Source: Chelydra serpentina (Eukaryota; Chordata; Testudines; Chelydridae). Taken from it: a DNA stretch of 64,000 nt. Below the pieces are notes generated by a model. The model was not told the origin of the DNA and did no database searches. It saw only the letters and a list, made by a program, of their open reading frames with translations. A program made the position numbers and the translations under genes. Positions within the stretch are counted from its first letter, which is position 1. Each line of letters opens with the position of its first letter. Location of the stretch: NCBI GenBank assembly GCA_037349315.1, contig JBAIAC010000018.1:372001-436000 (forward strand). The letters run 5' to 3'. Of this stretch, positions 35,736-46,983 are shown in pieces.

Positions 35736-35994
35736 TAGCAAAAAGAACAGGAGTACTTGTGGCATCTTTTTCCACTGCTTGCATCCGAAGAAGTGGGTTT
35801 TCACCCACGAAAGCTTATGCTCCAATACCTCTGTTAGTCTATAAGGTGCCACAGGATCCTTTGTTGCGTCTGTGGCACCTTAGAGACTAACAAATTTATT
35901 TGAGCATAAGCTTTCGTGGGCTACAGTCCGCTTCATCAGATGCATTCTATGCACTGTAGCCCACGAAAGCTTATGCTCAAATAAATTGATTTAT
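35736..35994. repeat. interspersed foldback repeat ('acgaaagcttatgctcaaataaa' family)
   Basis: Contains 'cacgaaagcttatgct' and its complement several times, with 'gtggcaccttagagactaac'. The two halves at 35872-35990 can pair. Common in turtle and crocodilian DNA to my knowledge; class not resolved. Confidence 0.6.
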
Positions 35995-35999
35995 TATAA

Positions 36000-38214
36000 C
36001 AGTCTGTAACCCTCTAACCACCTTTTTTGTCCTATGACAGCGGAGGTGTTAACGGTCCACTTACCTTGAATGGTCCCTTAGAATATGTGCTAACTACCTA
36101 TGCTAAACAACCTGTTCCTCTTTGCATTTAGCTGTGATGCTGAGAGTACTTTTCCCAGACCTGAAGAACAGCTCTGTGTGACTCAAAAGCTTGTCTCCCT
36201 CACCAGCAGAAGTTGGTCCAATAAAAGATATTACCTCACCTGCATTGTCTCTGGGAAAACAAAGGCTTTATCAAACAATGTGCTGGTGCAGTATAAACAA
36301 TTGAAGCTATGGCATTGTTATTTGTTTAGGCACAGAGACAGATCCTCAGCTGGTGTTAACAGGCATAGCTCCTTAATTTATACCAGCTGACGATCTGGCC
36401 TGTCGTATTGCCTACTTGGTTATTACTGGTCAGGAGTTTTCAAAGTTGCTCACCATCATTGGCCTAACTTTGTTCCTTCTGAAGTCACCTACCATTGAAA
36501 AAGCCCACAATACATAATCAGCTAGCTTTTTCTTTAACCTAGGACACATGATGTTGCATTTTAAAATGAAGGTATTGAGAACTATAAGTAGAATTTTCAG
36601 ACCATAATGTTTCGTTTTAAGAAGCATTTTAACCACTGTTCTGCTTCTAAAGCTTTATCGAGTTTTAAAATATTTATTGCATCTCATCGTCATCAACATT
36701 ATTGTTTGCTGACTCTGGCAACAACAATAAAAGGGAAGGCCTAGGAGACAAAGGTGTTTGGACCTGGCATGTCTATTTAATCCTGCTCCACCTCCAAAAA
36801 AAAACAAAAAAAAAAACCCTAACAAAAACAAACAAAGGCTTAAATAAAATGCAGAAATTGGGTTTGTTAGCACAGCCTGCCTCCTTCCCTTTCTTTCTCT
36901 GCCTGTGGAAAGGGCAGGGTTTATACAACCCTTTTTTATCATCCTAAACTCCAGTTTAAAACTGCACCATGCCCTCCCTGTGGACTACAGCGGCAAAGTG
37001 GTGAAGTGAGAATATGCTAGGGCCAGAGTTCAGAGGTTGATGGACATAAATCACCCTCTGATAGGTGCGAGTTTCCTTGGAACAATGTGTTAGGTGCCCA
37101 GGTACCATGGGGATGGGCACAGTGTAAAAACCTTAAATGGAAAAAAAATACATTCCCAATGTATTGGGTGGTACCAGCCAGTCTCTCACTCTCCTGGTTC
37201 GGAGAGAGAGAGGCTGGAACCCCCAGGAACCTGACTGATTCCTTCACACCTGGCAGGAGAAGGGAGTTCCTGCTCATGGAGCTCTATCTTCTGGCCCTAA
37301 AGCTGGGGTCAGCAGCAGAATGATCTTCGTAAACCCTGGACTACTTCCCCAAGACTGCGGCCTCGCCCTTACTAACCTCATCCCTGAGTGGAACAGGTTC
37401 GTGCTGACCCCATATGGTTTCCCTCACCAGTCTTTCAGTCCTCATACAAGTCCTATTACGCTGACAAAGCAGTAGCTGGACAATATCGTCTCTTGCTTTT
37501 CCTATTCAGCCAGCATTTTCTTTTACTTAAGCTTCAAATGCCCATTACAATTTACATCTGTGTATTCAGTTGTCTTTTTTATTCGGATGGCTAAACTATG
37601 ATTGTTTCAGAGATGCTATCTTGGAGGTTGTTCCTGCTGATTCTGTTACTGACAGTCATTCACAATCACATCCTCTCTTTAATGTATTCCTCTATTTAGG
37701 GTAACTAGCATTGTTAAGGATCATCAGTTGACTGATATGATCATTTCATCCATTTCCTCTCTTTTGTAAAAGGCCAGTATTTTTATTAGCATCACAGCAG
37801 CTTGCTTGCCAGTGGGAAGTCACTTCTCTGGGGTTCATTGTTTTGGTCTGTTTACCCTATGATCTCTGCAGCGCCTTTATTTTGCTGTGATCAAGGCCTC
37901 TACCGGCCCAAATCTCTCCACTGATTTTTAATAAAAATAAACCGTAGCTAAATAGCCATTCTGTTGAACGTTTTCTGTGCCTGCAATTATCCAGATTGAT
38001 CCATCTTCTCTGCCAGCACCTCAAAACTTCCATTCTAGACCCCTTTAAATCTGGGTGCTTTCTGAAACTCAGCCAGGTATATGCACCACTAAATAAATAA
38101 CATGTGCATCAAAATTATTCTCTTTGCTGCCTTTGAAACCTAGCTTCACTCCTTTCTCCTCAAGACCATATCTTCCCTGGATTTATGACTCTGATATCTT
38201 GGTTCTCCTCATAG
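36000..38214. other. intergenic, no gene recognised
   Basis: Includes an A-rich run at 36797-36819. Nothing else supported. Confidence 0.5.
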
Positions 38215-38620
38215 ACCCATTCATAGATTTTAGGGCCAGAAGGGTCTGTTGTGATAATTTAGTCTGTCCTCCTGTATAACACAAGGAAAAAAACCTCACA
38301 CGGTAATTTCTGCTTCAAACCCATAACTTCTAGTTGAAGTATGGCAGAATTTTTAGAAAGATCTTGACTTTAAAATGTCAAATGATAGCGAGGCCACCGT
38401 ATCCTTAGATAAGTTGTTCTAGCCATTATTTACCCTTCCTGTTGAAAATGTGTTGCTTATTTCTAGTCTTAATTTGTCTAGCTTCAGCTTCCAACCACTG
38501 GATCACATGACGCTGGTTTCTGTTAAAGAGCTGACTATCAGAGATCAATTCCCCATGTAGGGACTTGTAGATCATGACCAAGTCACCACTGAAACTTCTC
38601 TTGGTTCAACCACATAGATT
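38215..38620 (-). mobile_element. CR1-like LINE 3' fragment
   Basis: Starts with 'tcatagattttagggccagaaggg', like 1998, and shares the 'gtctagcttcag..tccaaccactggatc' and 'ttccccatgtaggga' segments in the same order. Diverged, no frame. Confidence 0.6.
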
Positions 38621-41600
38621 GGTTAAACCACATACTTGCAAACAGCAATTGCAAAGATTTCAGTAATGTTATCATAGAACTCCCTATCAAGTGTGGGAAA
38701 TGCAGCAAGTGACACAGTAACATCAATTAGGCAAAGGGCAAATTTGTAAATATTTTAATTTCAACCACTATTTCTTGAGGGTCACTCGAGTGCTTCCTCC
38801 CTTGTTCTCCCTGAGGACATGCCCAGGGTCCTGTGCTTGGTTTTTCTCTTTACACGTTGCCAGAAAACATTATCCACTCCAACAGTTTCAGCGAGCAAAT
38901 GACTCAAAAATCCGCCTCTCCCCCCTCTCCTATCACACATCTCTGTCATCTCCTGGGTAACCCAGTGTGCTCTCAAACTCAACTCAACATGTCAATAGCT
39001 GAAGTTAGGGTTTTGGAAGAAAAATCAGATCTCCTCCCACTCATATTCAGGCTCCTGTCAAATCCTGACGTTTCTTCTACAGCACTTAAATCCATTCCTC
39101 CCCTTCTTCCCAACATCTTGGACATCTCTTGTTTTAGTAACTATACACCGAATGCTTCACATAGCACCACCCACACTAGCACGTTTGCTCTCATTTCCTC
39201 TTACAGCCCCTCATATTTTGCCCAATCCTTTCTCTTTAGTTCTCCATTTAGCTCTTGATTCACATCTTTGGGCCTTTTTCATGGTGTTCCTTACACTTGA
39301 AACAGCTTCCCTCCTCTTACACATCAAGGACAAAAATCATCCTTATGCAGAGGGACAGTCCAGGGCCTATGCACGCCTCAAAGCCAGCTTAAGTGCTATT
39401 TTGAGAACTTAATCACTTGGGACTTACATGGTGGATAGGTCTTGTGTTGGTCCTCCACAGAAGGGTGAATTTCACCTGCCCATCCTCATTCACATCCTAA
39501 CTTAAAACATACAGATGCTCTGGTTAATGCACTTCCAGTCTAGATCTCTGTTTTCAGTTGCTCATGCAGTTTTTTCAGCAACAAAGTAACCACTGTGGGT
39601 TTAAACTTTTCATGCGTAGCTGAAGACAGCCATGAACTCCCCTTATTGGGTTATGTGAATGGATATTATAGATAAACTCCAGCAATTGTTACATAGTTTA
39701 GCTTTTTACATATAGTAAATTCTGTTAGTTGAAGCCTTTAATGTTTGTGCTAAGTTTTCCTTACATGAAGCCCTCAGATCACATCAGAAATGATGGTGTG
39801 TACATTTATTTTTTTGTTAGCTAGTAGTAGTATTTTTCTCTCACACACACAGTTTTATAAGGCTAATTTACCACCACCCAATAGATTCCAGGGATGTGGA
39901 TGCAGTATAAAAACCTAACTAAAACGGAGCAAGACACATAACATAGGGATACCAGGAAAAGAATGGTAACAGGACAACTGACTGGCAATAGAGCATTGTA
40001 ACAGATCATTCAAGTTATCTTCCTTCTCTTTAATTGAGAAAATTCATCATAATGACATGCACAGACAAAAGGAGATCAATAGTTTCTGTCTGATTTTTGA
40101 ATTCAGATGAACAGACTATAGAGGTTGTGTTAGGAACAGAGCCAAAGCTAGTAAGTTACACATAAATTAGTGTTGTTATATGACATGCACATTTTCATTC
40201 AAGGGAGAGAAAGCCTGTAGATGTAACATTATTTATGCACTTTCTTTCTCCTGCATTCTGTATTGTATGAACACTCTGAACTGGTTTATTCCAAAGCAAA
40301 ATATTTTCACTAATGACAGACAGGTCTCCTCCACCAATATCTGCCAACACGAAAGACTTGAACTTAAAGGCTGTGCGCAGCTTTATTTTTACCATTTCTA
40401 GAAAGGATTAGGTATTTTGCTATTCCCATGCTGGCTCTGGTGCATCTCAAAAGTGAACTGCCAATTAATTACTTCCGAGCACTCTGGAGAAATTCACTCA
40501 AACACAAAGTGCAAGCATTTTTTCCTGAGCTAAAAATACTTAAGCGTCCTGTGTTTTTAGCTTGTTTGGAAGCAGTCAATTGTCCTATATACTGAAAATA
40601 TTGACAGGTTGTTTTGTAATGTCCACTTTTAAAACATGAACTGGAAATTGAATGGCATAGACACCTCAAAAGGAAGACTATGACTCCCTATGGGTAGCAA
40701 TAATAATTTTGCTTCGTACTTACATAACATTTTCCAAGCTGAAAGCAGTTTGCAGACATGTGGTAACTAATACTCACTAGACCCCTTAGGAAGTAGATAG
40801 ACAACAGTACGTGGACAGAATTTAGGTCAATATAGTGGTGTTGAAATCTTTGCACTGAAATTCCTCTTTCAAATTGTTCAGGGATAGACATTTAAAAGAT
40901 GTCAGTTCATTATGCCTGGTTGCTGTGTGTTTTGGTCACATGACTTCACAGAATCTAACGATGTTCCATGTTTTCAAAAGATGTAATCAGCATGAAGGGA
41001 GTAATGCAATTTGGGCAACTAATTCTATTGTGTACTGGGCATTTCTTACATACCCAGTCATTCAGGGTTTTGACTTCTGAAACAGACTTTGATGAGGCCT
41101 ATAGCTTGTTCATGAACCAAAACTCCCATAATTCTCTATTGTCATGCTAAGAAGTGAAAAATACGAGCTTGGTAAACTCACTAATAGTGATAGTGACCTT
41201 TAACATAGTGCCTGCTTTTTCAGCCGAGCAAACAATGTTTTAACCACAGTAAGTAGGAATACCTAGAATATACCAGCAACAAAAATAATGAGTAAGCAGC
41301 AGATGTTAATTACAGAGTTAGGAAATTTATGAAATAAGACAAAGTCTGGAAATATACTAACATAAGATATATTTGGAGGAGAAAAGAGGAACTGCTAGGA
41401 GTCAAAACTGTAAACCTCCTCTTCCCCCAAGAATTTAGGTGACAGGCTGAAAGCAGGCAGATAGAACAGGGAAGGCTGAGACCAGACTTGCTGCCACTGC
41501 AGGGATCAGTTCTAATGGATTTGATCTCGCAACGTATATCTTTTCTGTTAGTTAGTGCTAACAATTGCTTAGTAGACTTAGTCAAGCAGAGTTATCTGGG

Positions 41601-41640
41601 GCCTTTTTAATTGTTGAATATATTGAAACCCATAAATTGT
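38620..41640. other. intergenic, no gene recognised
   Basis: A 141-residue frame near 38833 lacks any known domain and looks accidental. No other feature. Confidence 0.45.
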
Positions 41641-41677
41641 ATATTGATTTTTGATTACAGATTACAAGGGCTACTCC

Positions 41678-41896
41678 CAGTGGCATAGCCAGATTTAGAG
41701 CACAGGGGGAGCGGAGCTAAAAAAAGGCACCGGGAGCAAAAAGCGTCGGGAGCAAAAAAAGGCGCCAGGAGCAAAAAAAAAAGCTCCTCTCTGGCTGCAG
41801 CATAGGAGCAAAAGGCGTCGAAGCACAAAAAAGGCACCGCTTCTGCTCAGTGGGGGAGTGGCTGCTCCCTCTGCTCCCTGCCTGGCTACACTACTG
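41678..41896. mobile_element. hAT-type MITE with perfect 8-bp duplication
   Basis: Ends CAGTGGCATAGCCAG and CTGGCTACACTACTG are inverted repeats, flanked by identical GCTACTCC at 41670-41677 and 41897-41904. Confidence 0.85.
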
Positions 41897-42150
41897 GCTA
41901 CTCCAACAGGAGAGGGACCTGGGCCTCATTGTAAATAGCTCAATGAAGACCACTGGTCAATGTGCAGCTGCAGTTAAAAAAAACCCACCCAAACATTTAG
42001 ATGCAATAAAGATACTAGGTTACATAAGAAATGGGATGATGACTATTATAATGCCTTTTATATAAACCAATGGTGTGGCCTTATCTGGTTACCCCATCAT
42101 GAAATGATATTGCTGGAATAGAGGGGGTTCGGAAAAGAGAGATGAGACTG
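41897..42150 (+). pseudogene. CR1 LINE ORF2 fragment, broken
   Basis: Translation on the plus strand gives ERDLGLIVNSSMKT, then CAAAVKK and LGYIRNG, the C-terminal part of CR1 reverse transcriptase ORF2. An insertion disrupts the frame after AAAVKK and a stop follows at about 42063. Fossil fragment only. Confidence 0.75.
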
Positions 42151-42636
42151 AGCAAGGATACTCATTTGCCTACGAGTACCTAAGAGTATCTCAATACACT
42201 GAGCAGAGGCTGGGCCAATTGCCCTCAGGGGGTGTGAACAAGTGTGAGTGAACAATCAGGCCTATTGTATATAGAAAGGTATTTTTAAGATATGCAGATA
42301 AATTCCATGGAAGGGGCATGTGGGTAACAGAGGAGATGTATGACTAAAGTTGCCCACTATGAAGCTGGCATTCCTAAGGCAGTGCTGCCATCTGGCAACA
42401 AATCGAAAAGGGTAGGTGTGTTTGTGTGTGCACTGAGCTCCCTCCTGCACTGTGCTTGGAAACAGAAGGAGAAAAACTGACATTGCTCTTTTGACTAGAT
42501 GACAGCACATTCTGAGTTAGGATGAGAACCTACTTTGTATAGTTCTTTTCAAAGCAATTCTCTTTTAGAATGTGCAGATTTTCAAAATAGGTAAGAAACA
42601 TTTTTTTAAAGCCAGCATGTACCTTTTCTTCTGAAT

Positions 42637-42685
42637 GAGAGAGAGAGAGAGAGAAAGAAGTGTGTGTGTGTGTGTGTGTGTGAGA
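42637..42685. repeat. (GA)n(TG)n microsatellite
   Basis: GA repeats followed by about twelve TG repeats. Confidence 0.9.
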
Positions 42686-42966
42686 ATTAGACAGAGGAAA
42701 GAAAATCTTAAGTTTTAAAGGATCCTGATTTTACATGGGAAGTAGAATTTTCTGTATAAAATATATAAAAACCGTATACCAAATGTAACTAGAGGATGAA
42801 TGAGAATGTAGTTAAGGTACTGGCCTGGTACTTAGAAGATCTGGGTTAAATTCCTGATTCTGTCAGTCTTGTAAAAGTCGCAATTTCTTTTTGCCTTATT
42901 TCTTTGTCTGTAAATGGGATACCAATGTTTCCTTTCTCCTATTTTTATCTGTCCTGTCTATTAATA

Positions 42967-43070
42967 TCATAGAATCATAGAATATCAGGGTTGGAAGGGA
43001 CCTTAGGAGGTCATCTAGTCCAACCCCCTGCTCAAAGCAGGACCAATCCCCAATCCCTCCCCCAATATCA
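42967..43070 (-). mobile_element. CR1/SINE tail
   Basis: Repeats 'atcatagaatcatagaatatcagg' then 'ttggaagggacc..aggaggtcatctagtcc', the same tail as the SINE at 7314. No tRNA head follows, so it is a truncated copy. Confidence 0.75.
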
Positions 43071-45355
43071 GAGACTCTTTTGGAAAGGGAACATCTCTTA
43101 CTCCGTTTGTTCTTTCAGTGTCTGGCACCCTGGGGCCCTAATTTTGGTTGCAGTCTTTAAACATAAACCTAGTGGTTTTATTCACTTGTTGGGGCAGGGA
43201 TCATCTTTTCAGAGTGAGAGTGAGAGTGAGAGTGTGAACACCTAGCACAGTGAGCCCCCAATCCTTAGTGGGATCCTCTAGGTGCTACTGCAATATGAAC
43301 GAATAAAATAAAATATATCTTAGTTGTATTTATTAAAATATTTGTATACTAGGGCCTGGATTTACTGAAATAGTCAGTAGGGGCATTAACAATGTGTTAA
43401 ATCTTAATCTCTTCACACTACAGCATCTCAGTGCTTACCTCTGCATGCGACTGTTAAGCATTTCAATTACTGAATATTTTTAACAAAGTTGATATAATGC
43501 ATCTAAACTCCAGATGATAAATTGGTCAAGAATGAAGTATTCCTCTTGGTTTTTCTTACAATCCACATCTTGGGTTACAGTGACGGGGATTACTATTAAT
43601 TGCTGCCTCTCTCTCTCCCCTTCCTTCTCCCACACCATAAACATATATTCATACATTACACATATGCACATATCTAATGGTATCTAAACATATATACCGA
43701 CACATTTATTGGGCCACCTTTTGAAAGAAGCCTCAACACAGAAACACATTAGATGAGCAATTGTCTCTCTAATTGGCATGCACAATTACAGTGACTTTAT
43801 GTACTATGATCCTGCAAGGTAAGGAGCACTGATCCAACAAAGTGCTTAAGCATGTGCTTAATTTTATGCATGAGTAGTTGAACTGAAGCCAATGGGACCA
43901 GGCCCAGATTAACCATGTGCGCTTGGTACACTTGCACAGGGTTCATATCGTATTGGGGGAAAATCACACACACAAAACCTACTCAGGGCCAGGAAGGGGG
44001 CAGAGTGTTGCATGGGAGGGGTCCTACAGCTGCCCTGCATGCTGTGGCAAGAGCCAATGGGCCGGAGTGGGGAGCTGGGCCAGCCCCATGAGACAGTAGC
44101 TGCTGCAGGGTAAGCAGGAGGCAGGTTCCCTCTCCGACCCTCCCCAAGCCAGGGCCTTCCATACTGCACAGGGCCCCAAAATTCTTTAATATGGCACTGA
44201 ATGGCACTACTCCCACAGTCACATTCTCAAAGTCAAGAATGTGATTCAGTGCTTTGCTGTCCTGAGGCCAGAATACTCACCACTTTTCAGAACTGAGCCT
44301 AACTTGGTTTGCAGGACTTTGCACATAGAAGAACTTGTACAGAATAACTGGTATTTCCTTGCCAACTTCTTTGATAGGATGACCCTACGGGCCCATCTGA
44401 CTTGTGGATGCAATCAGATAGCTAGACATCTAGGATGGGATTTTCAGAAGTGCTCAGCACTGGCCTAACTCAGATCCCATGGAAATCAGTTTGCCCATTC
44501 AGAGCAGAGTCACCCCTAAATGACATCCCTACTCAGTTGCAGGTACAAAATTTGAGGCTGTTTAGTTAGCAGAGAAGTCTGTTTGCCATTGTATTGTCGG
44601 TCTGTTTTACCCTAGCATAAGGAGTTAAAACCACTATACTTCCGTGTTGTATTCATTAAAAAATATCCTGTCCCATGGCAATACAGAAGACTAGACAAAG
44701 ACAATGCATGCGTCTTGCCTTTAAGACCAATAGGAATACACAGCCATGATTAATGACAGAAGACAATTCCCCAAGTGTTTTAGTTCATGGCGTTTTAAAA
44801 AGGACGGAATTTAGGCTTGTGAAAATGAAGCCACAGCTTGGCTGGTGTTAAGGGAGTTCAGAGCCCAGAAATCAAAATTTAATAATGTGTAGTCCATAAA
44901 AACACTTTGCTAAAACTATGACTAGCTACACATTTCTATTGCAACACTGCTTTCTAAGGAGACATTTTGCCTAATTATATTTAACTGTGAAGGCAATAGC
45001 GTCTGATGAAGGTGCCTAAGAATTCTAAAATGAGTTGCATAATGCAAAGACAAAATCAGTTGCAGGATAATGTTAGTCAACATCAGAAGTGTTCCAGGGA
45101 GTGGCTGGAAAATAAAAATAAAACAACCCAGCAATCGCACACACACAGCATATACATTAGTGATTATGTAGGCACTCGTCCTACAATGTGGGATAACACT
45201 CAACCAATTTTACCGCTTTAGTTCCAACATCTGGGTTTAGAGTATTGTACCAGCAGCTGTAGCTTGGTTTGAGTTTTGTCAATGTAAACCAACTTGATAG
45301 CAAAAAGAAAGCATTCATAAATTACTGATGTTTTAGTGCCGCACATCCACCATGT
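43070..45355. other. intergenic, no gene recognised
   Basis: Contains a GC-rich repeat-like block at about 43896-44200 whose class I cannot name, and a short (GAGAGT)n run near 43212-43233. Confidence 0.45.
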
Positions 45356-45535
45356 TTCAGAGGGATAGCCGTGTTCGTTGTTTTTGCTGACACGGACTAG
45401 GAGTCCTTGTGGCACCTTAGAGATGAACAAATTTATTTGGGCATAAGCTTTTGCGGGCTAGCCCATGAAAGCTTATACCCAAATAAATTTGATAGTCTCT
45501 AAGGGGCCACTAGGACTCCTCATTGTTTTTACAGC
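45356..45535. repeat. foldback repeat, same family as 35736
   Basis: Left half '..ggcaccttagagatgaacaaatttatttgggcataagc' pairs with right half 'gcttatacccaaataaatttgatagtctctaagg'. Outer parts 'ggagtccttgtgg' and 'ccactaggactcc' also pair. Confidence 0.65.
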
Positions 45536-45711
45536 CACCATGGTTCAGGAGCAGGAGTCACGACTGTATTTCTAACATGGGGTTGATTGTACAACATTAC
45601 AAGCCGTTGTCTAAGTGCATATTGTAGGCCTGATTTTCAGCCTTGCTCCATTGGCTTGTTACTCTGACTGATGCCAGCTGACTATTTGGCCCTTTGTATG
45701 CAAGGTGAAGG

Positions 45712-45934
45712 CAGGAGCGGCTCTAACAATTTTGCTGCCCCAAGCAGTTGCCGCCGAATTGCTGCGGCGGCGGCCGAGAATGGGGCGGCAGTCCAAGTCC
45801 CGCGGTGGCAATTCGGCGGCGAGAAGAGCGGTGGACCTGCCACTGAATTGCTACCGCGGGACTCGGACTGCCGCCCCATTCTCAATGCCGCCCCAAGCAC
45901 CAGCTTGGAAAGTTGGTGCCTGGAGCCAGCCCTG
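45712..45934. mobile_element. hAT-type MITE with perfect 8-bp duplication
   Basis: Ends CAGGAGCGGCTCTAAC and AGCCAGCCCTG, flanked by identical GGTGAAGG (45704-45711, 45935-45942). The interior is GC-rich and largely palindromic ('ccgcggtggcaattc' against 'gaattgctaccgcgg'). Confidence 0.85.
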
Positions 45935-46349
45935 GGTGAAGGTGATCACGGATGCCATACTTGCAGCAGAGTCACTGGGAATCAGCTGGCCCTGTTTTTG
46001 TTTGGCTATCACACACTGAAATAATCCTTAAAAATCATAACACAGCTCCAACTCATGGTGTTAGCAAGAGGTCCAAGGGAAGGTAACAGAGAGACAAGCA
46101 AGTAAGGGATATACACAGACACTCTTTTGAACATTAGTGGTGTTATTTAAATTAATATAGATGCTTTCATTTTAAAGTACCTTAAACTTGGAACCAAACA
46201 GTTTTTACATGACACTGAGGTGTAGAGATGTATGAAATGCATTATGCATGAGGTGAGGATAGGTTATCATTTAGCTTTATTAAGGATAGCACCTTTCACC
46301 CAAAAAGATCCAAATGCACTTTAAAGGCAATGGGCCATATTTAGACTTA

Positions 46350-46469
46350 GGCCCCAATCCTATACTAAGAACCATGAAGCACCTCCCTACCCTGAAGGCT
46401 GCCTGGAAGCCCCTTTGACCCCCCCCAGTGGGGGTTTGTCTGCACAGTTCTCAGTGGAGAATTGGGGCC
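46350..46469. mobile_element. 120-bp MITE with TTA duplication
   Basis: Ends GGCCCCAATCC and GAATTGGGGCC flanked by TTA at 46347-46349 and 46470-46472. Probably Harbinger-type by duplication length. Confidence 0.65.
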
Positions 46470-46983
46470 TTAATGTATATAGTGATGTAAATTAGATGTT
46501 GGTAACTGGGTATGTGAGTCCCAAGAAATCAAGCTAGAAGAACAAACACTGAAGTAGCTAGAAGAGGTGCAAGTGTGTTCTATTTGGATTCTCTTAGGCC
46601 AGGTCTACACTAGGACTTTATGTCGAATTTATCAGCGTTAACTCGATGTAATCCCTCACCCATCCACATTAGGAAGCAGTTTATTTCGACAGTAAGGGCT
46701 CCTTGAATCGATTTCGGTACTCCACCCTGACGAGGGGAGTAGCGCCAAATTCGAAATGGGCATGTCGAATGCGAGGTACTGTGGACGGAATTCGACGCTG
46801 ATAGCTCTGGGAGCTATCCCACAGTGCACCACTCGGTGGACGCTCAGGGCAGTATTTTGTACTCGGATGCTCTGACCTGCCACTCAGAGAAATCCCCACG
46901 AAAATTTGAATGCTTTTTCCTCTGTGGCCATTTTGAATCCCATTTCCTCTTTGGACATTGTGGCGAGCTCAGCAGCACTGGCA

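Noticed and set aside
38833..39258. 141-residue plus-strand frame
   Set aside because: Low-complexity Ser/Leu content, no domain, and no splice or promoter support. Probably accidental.
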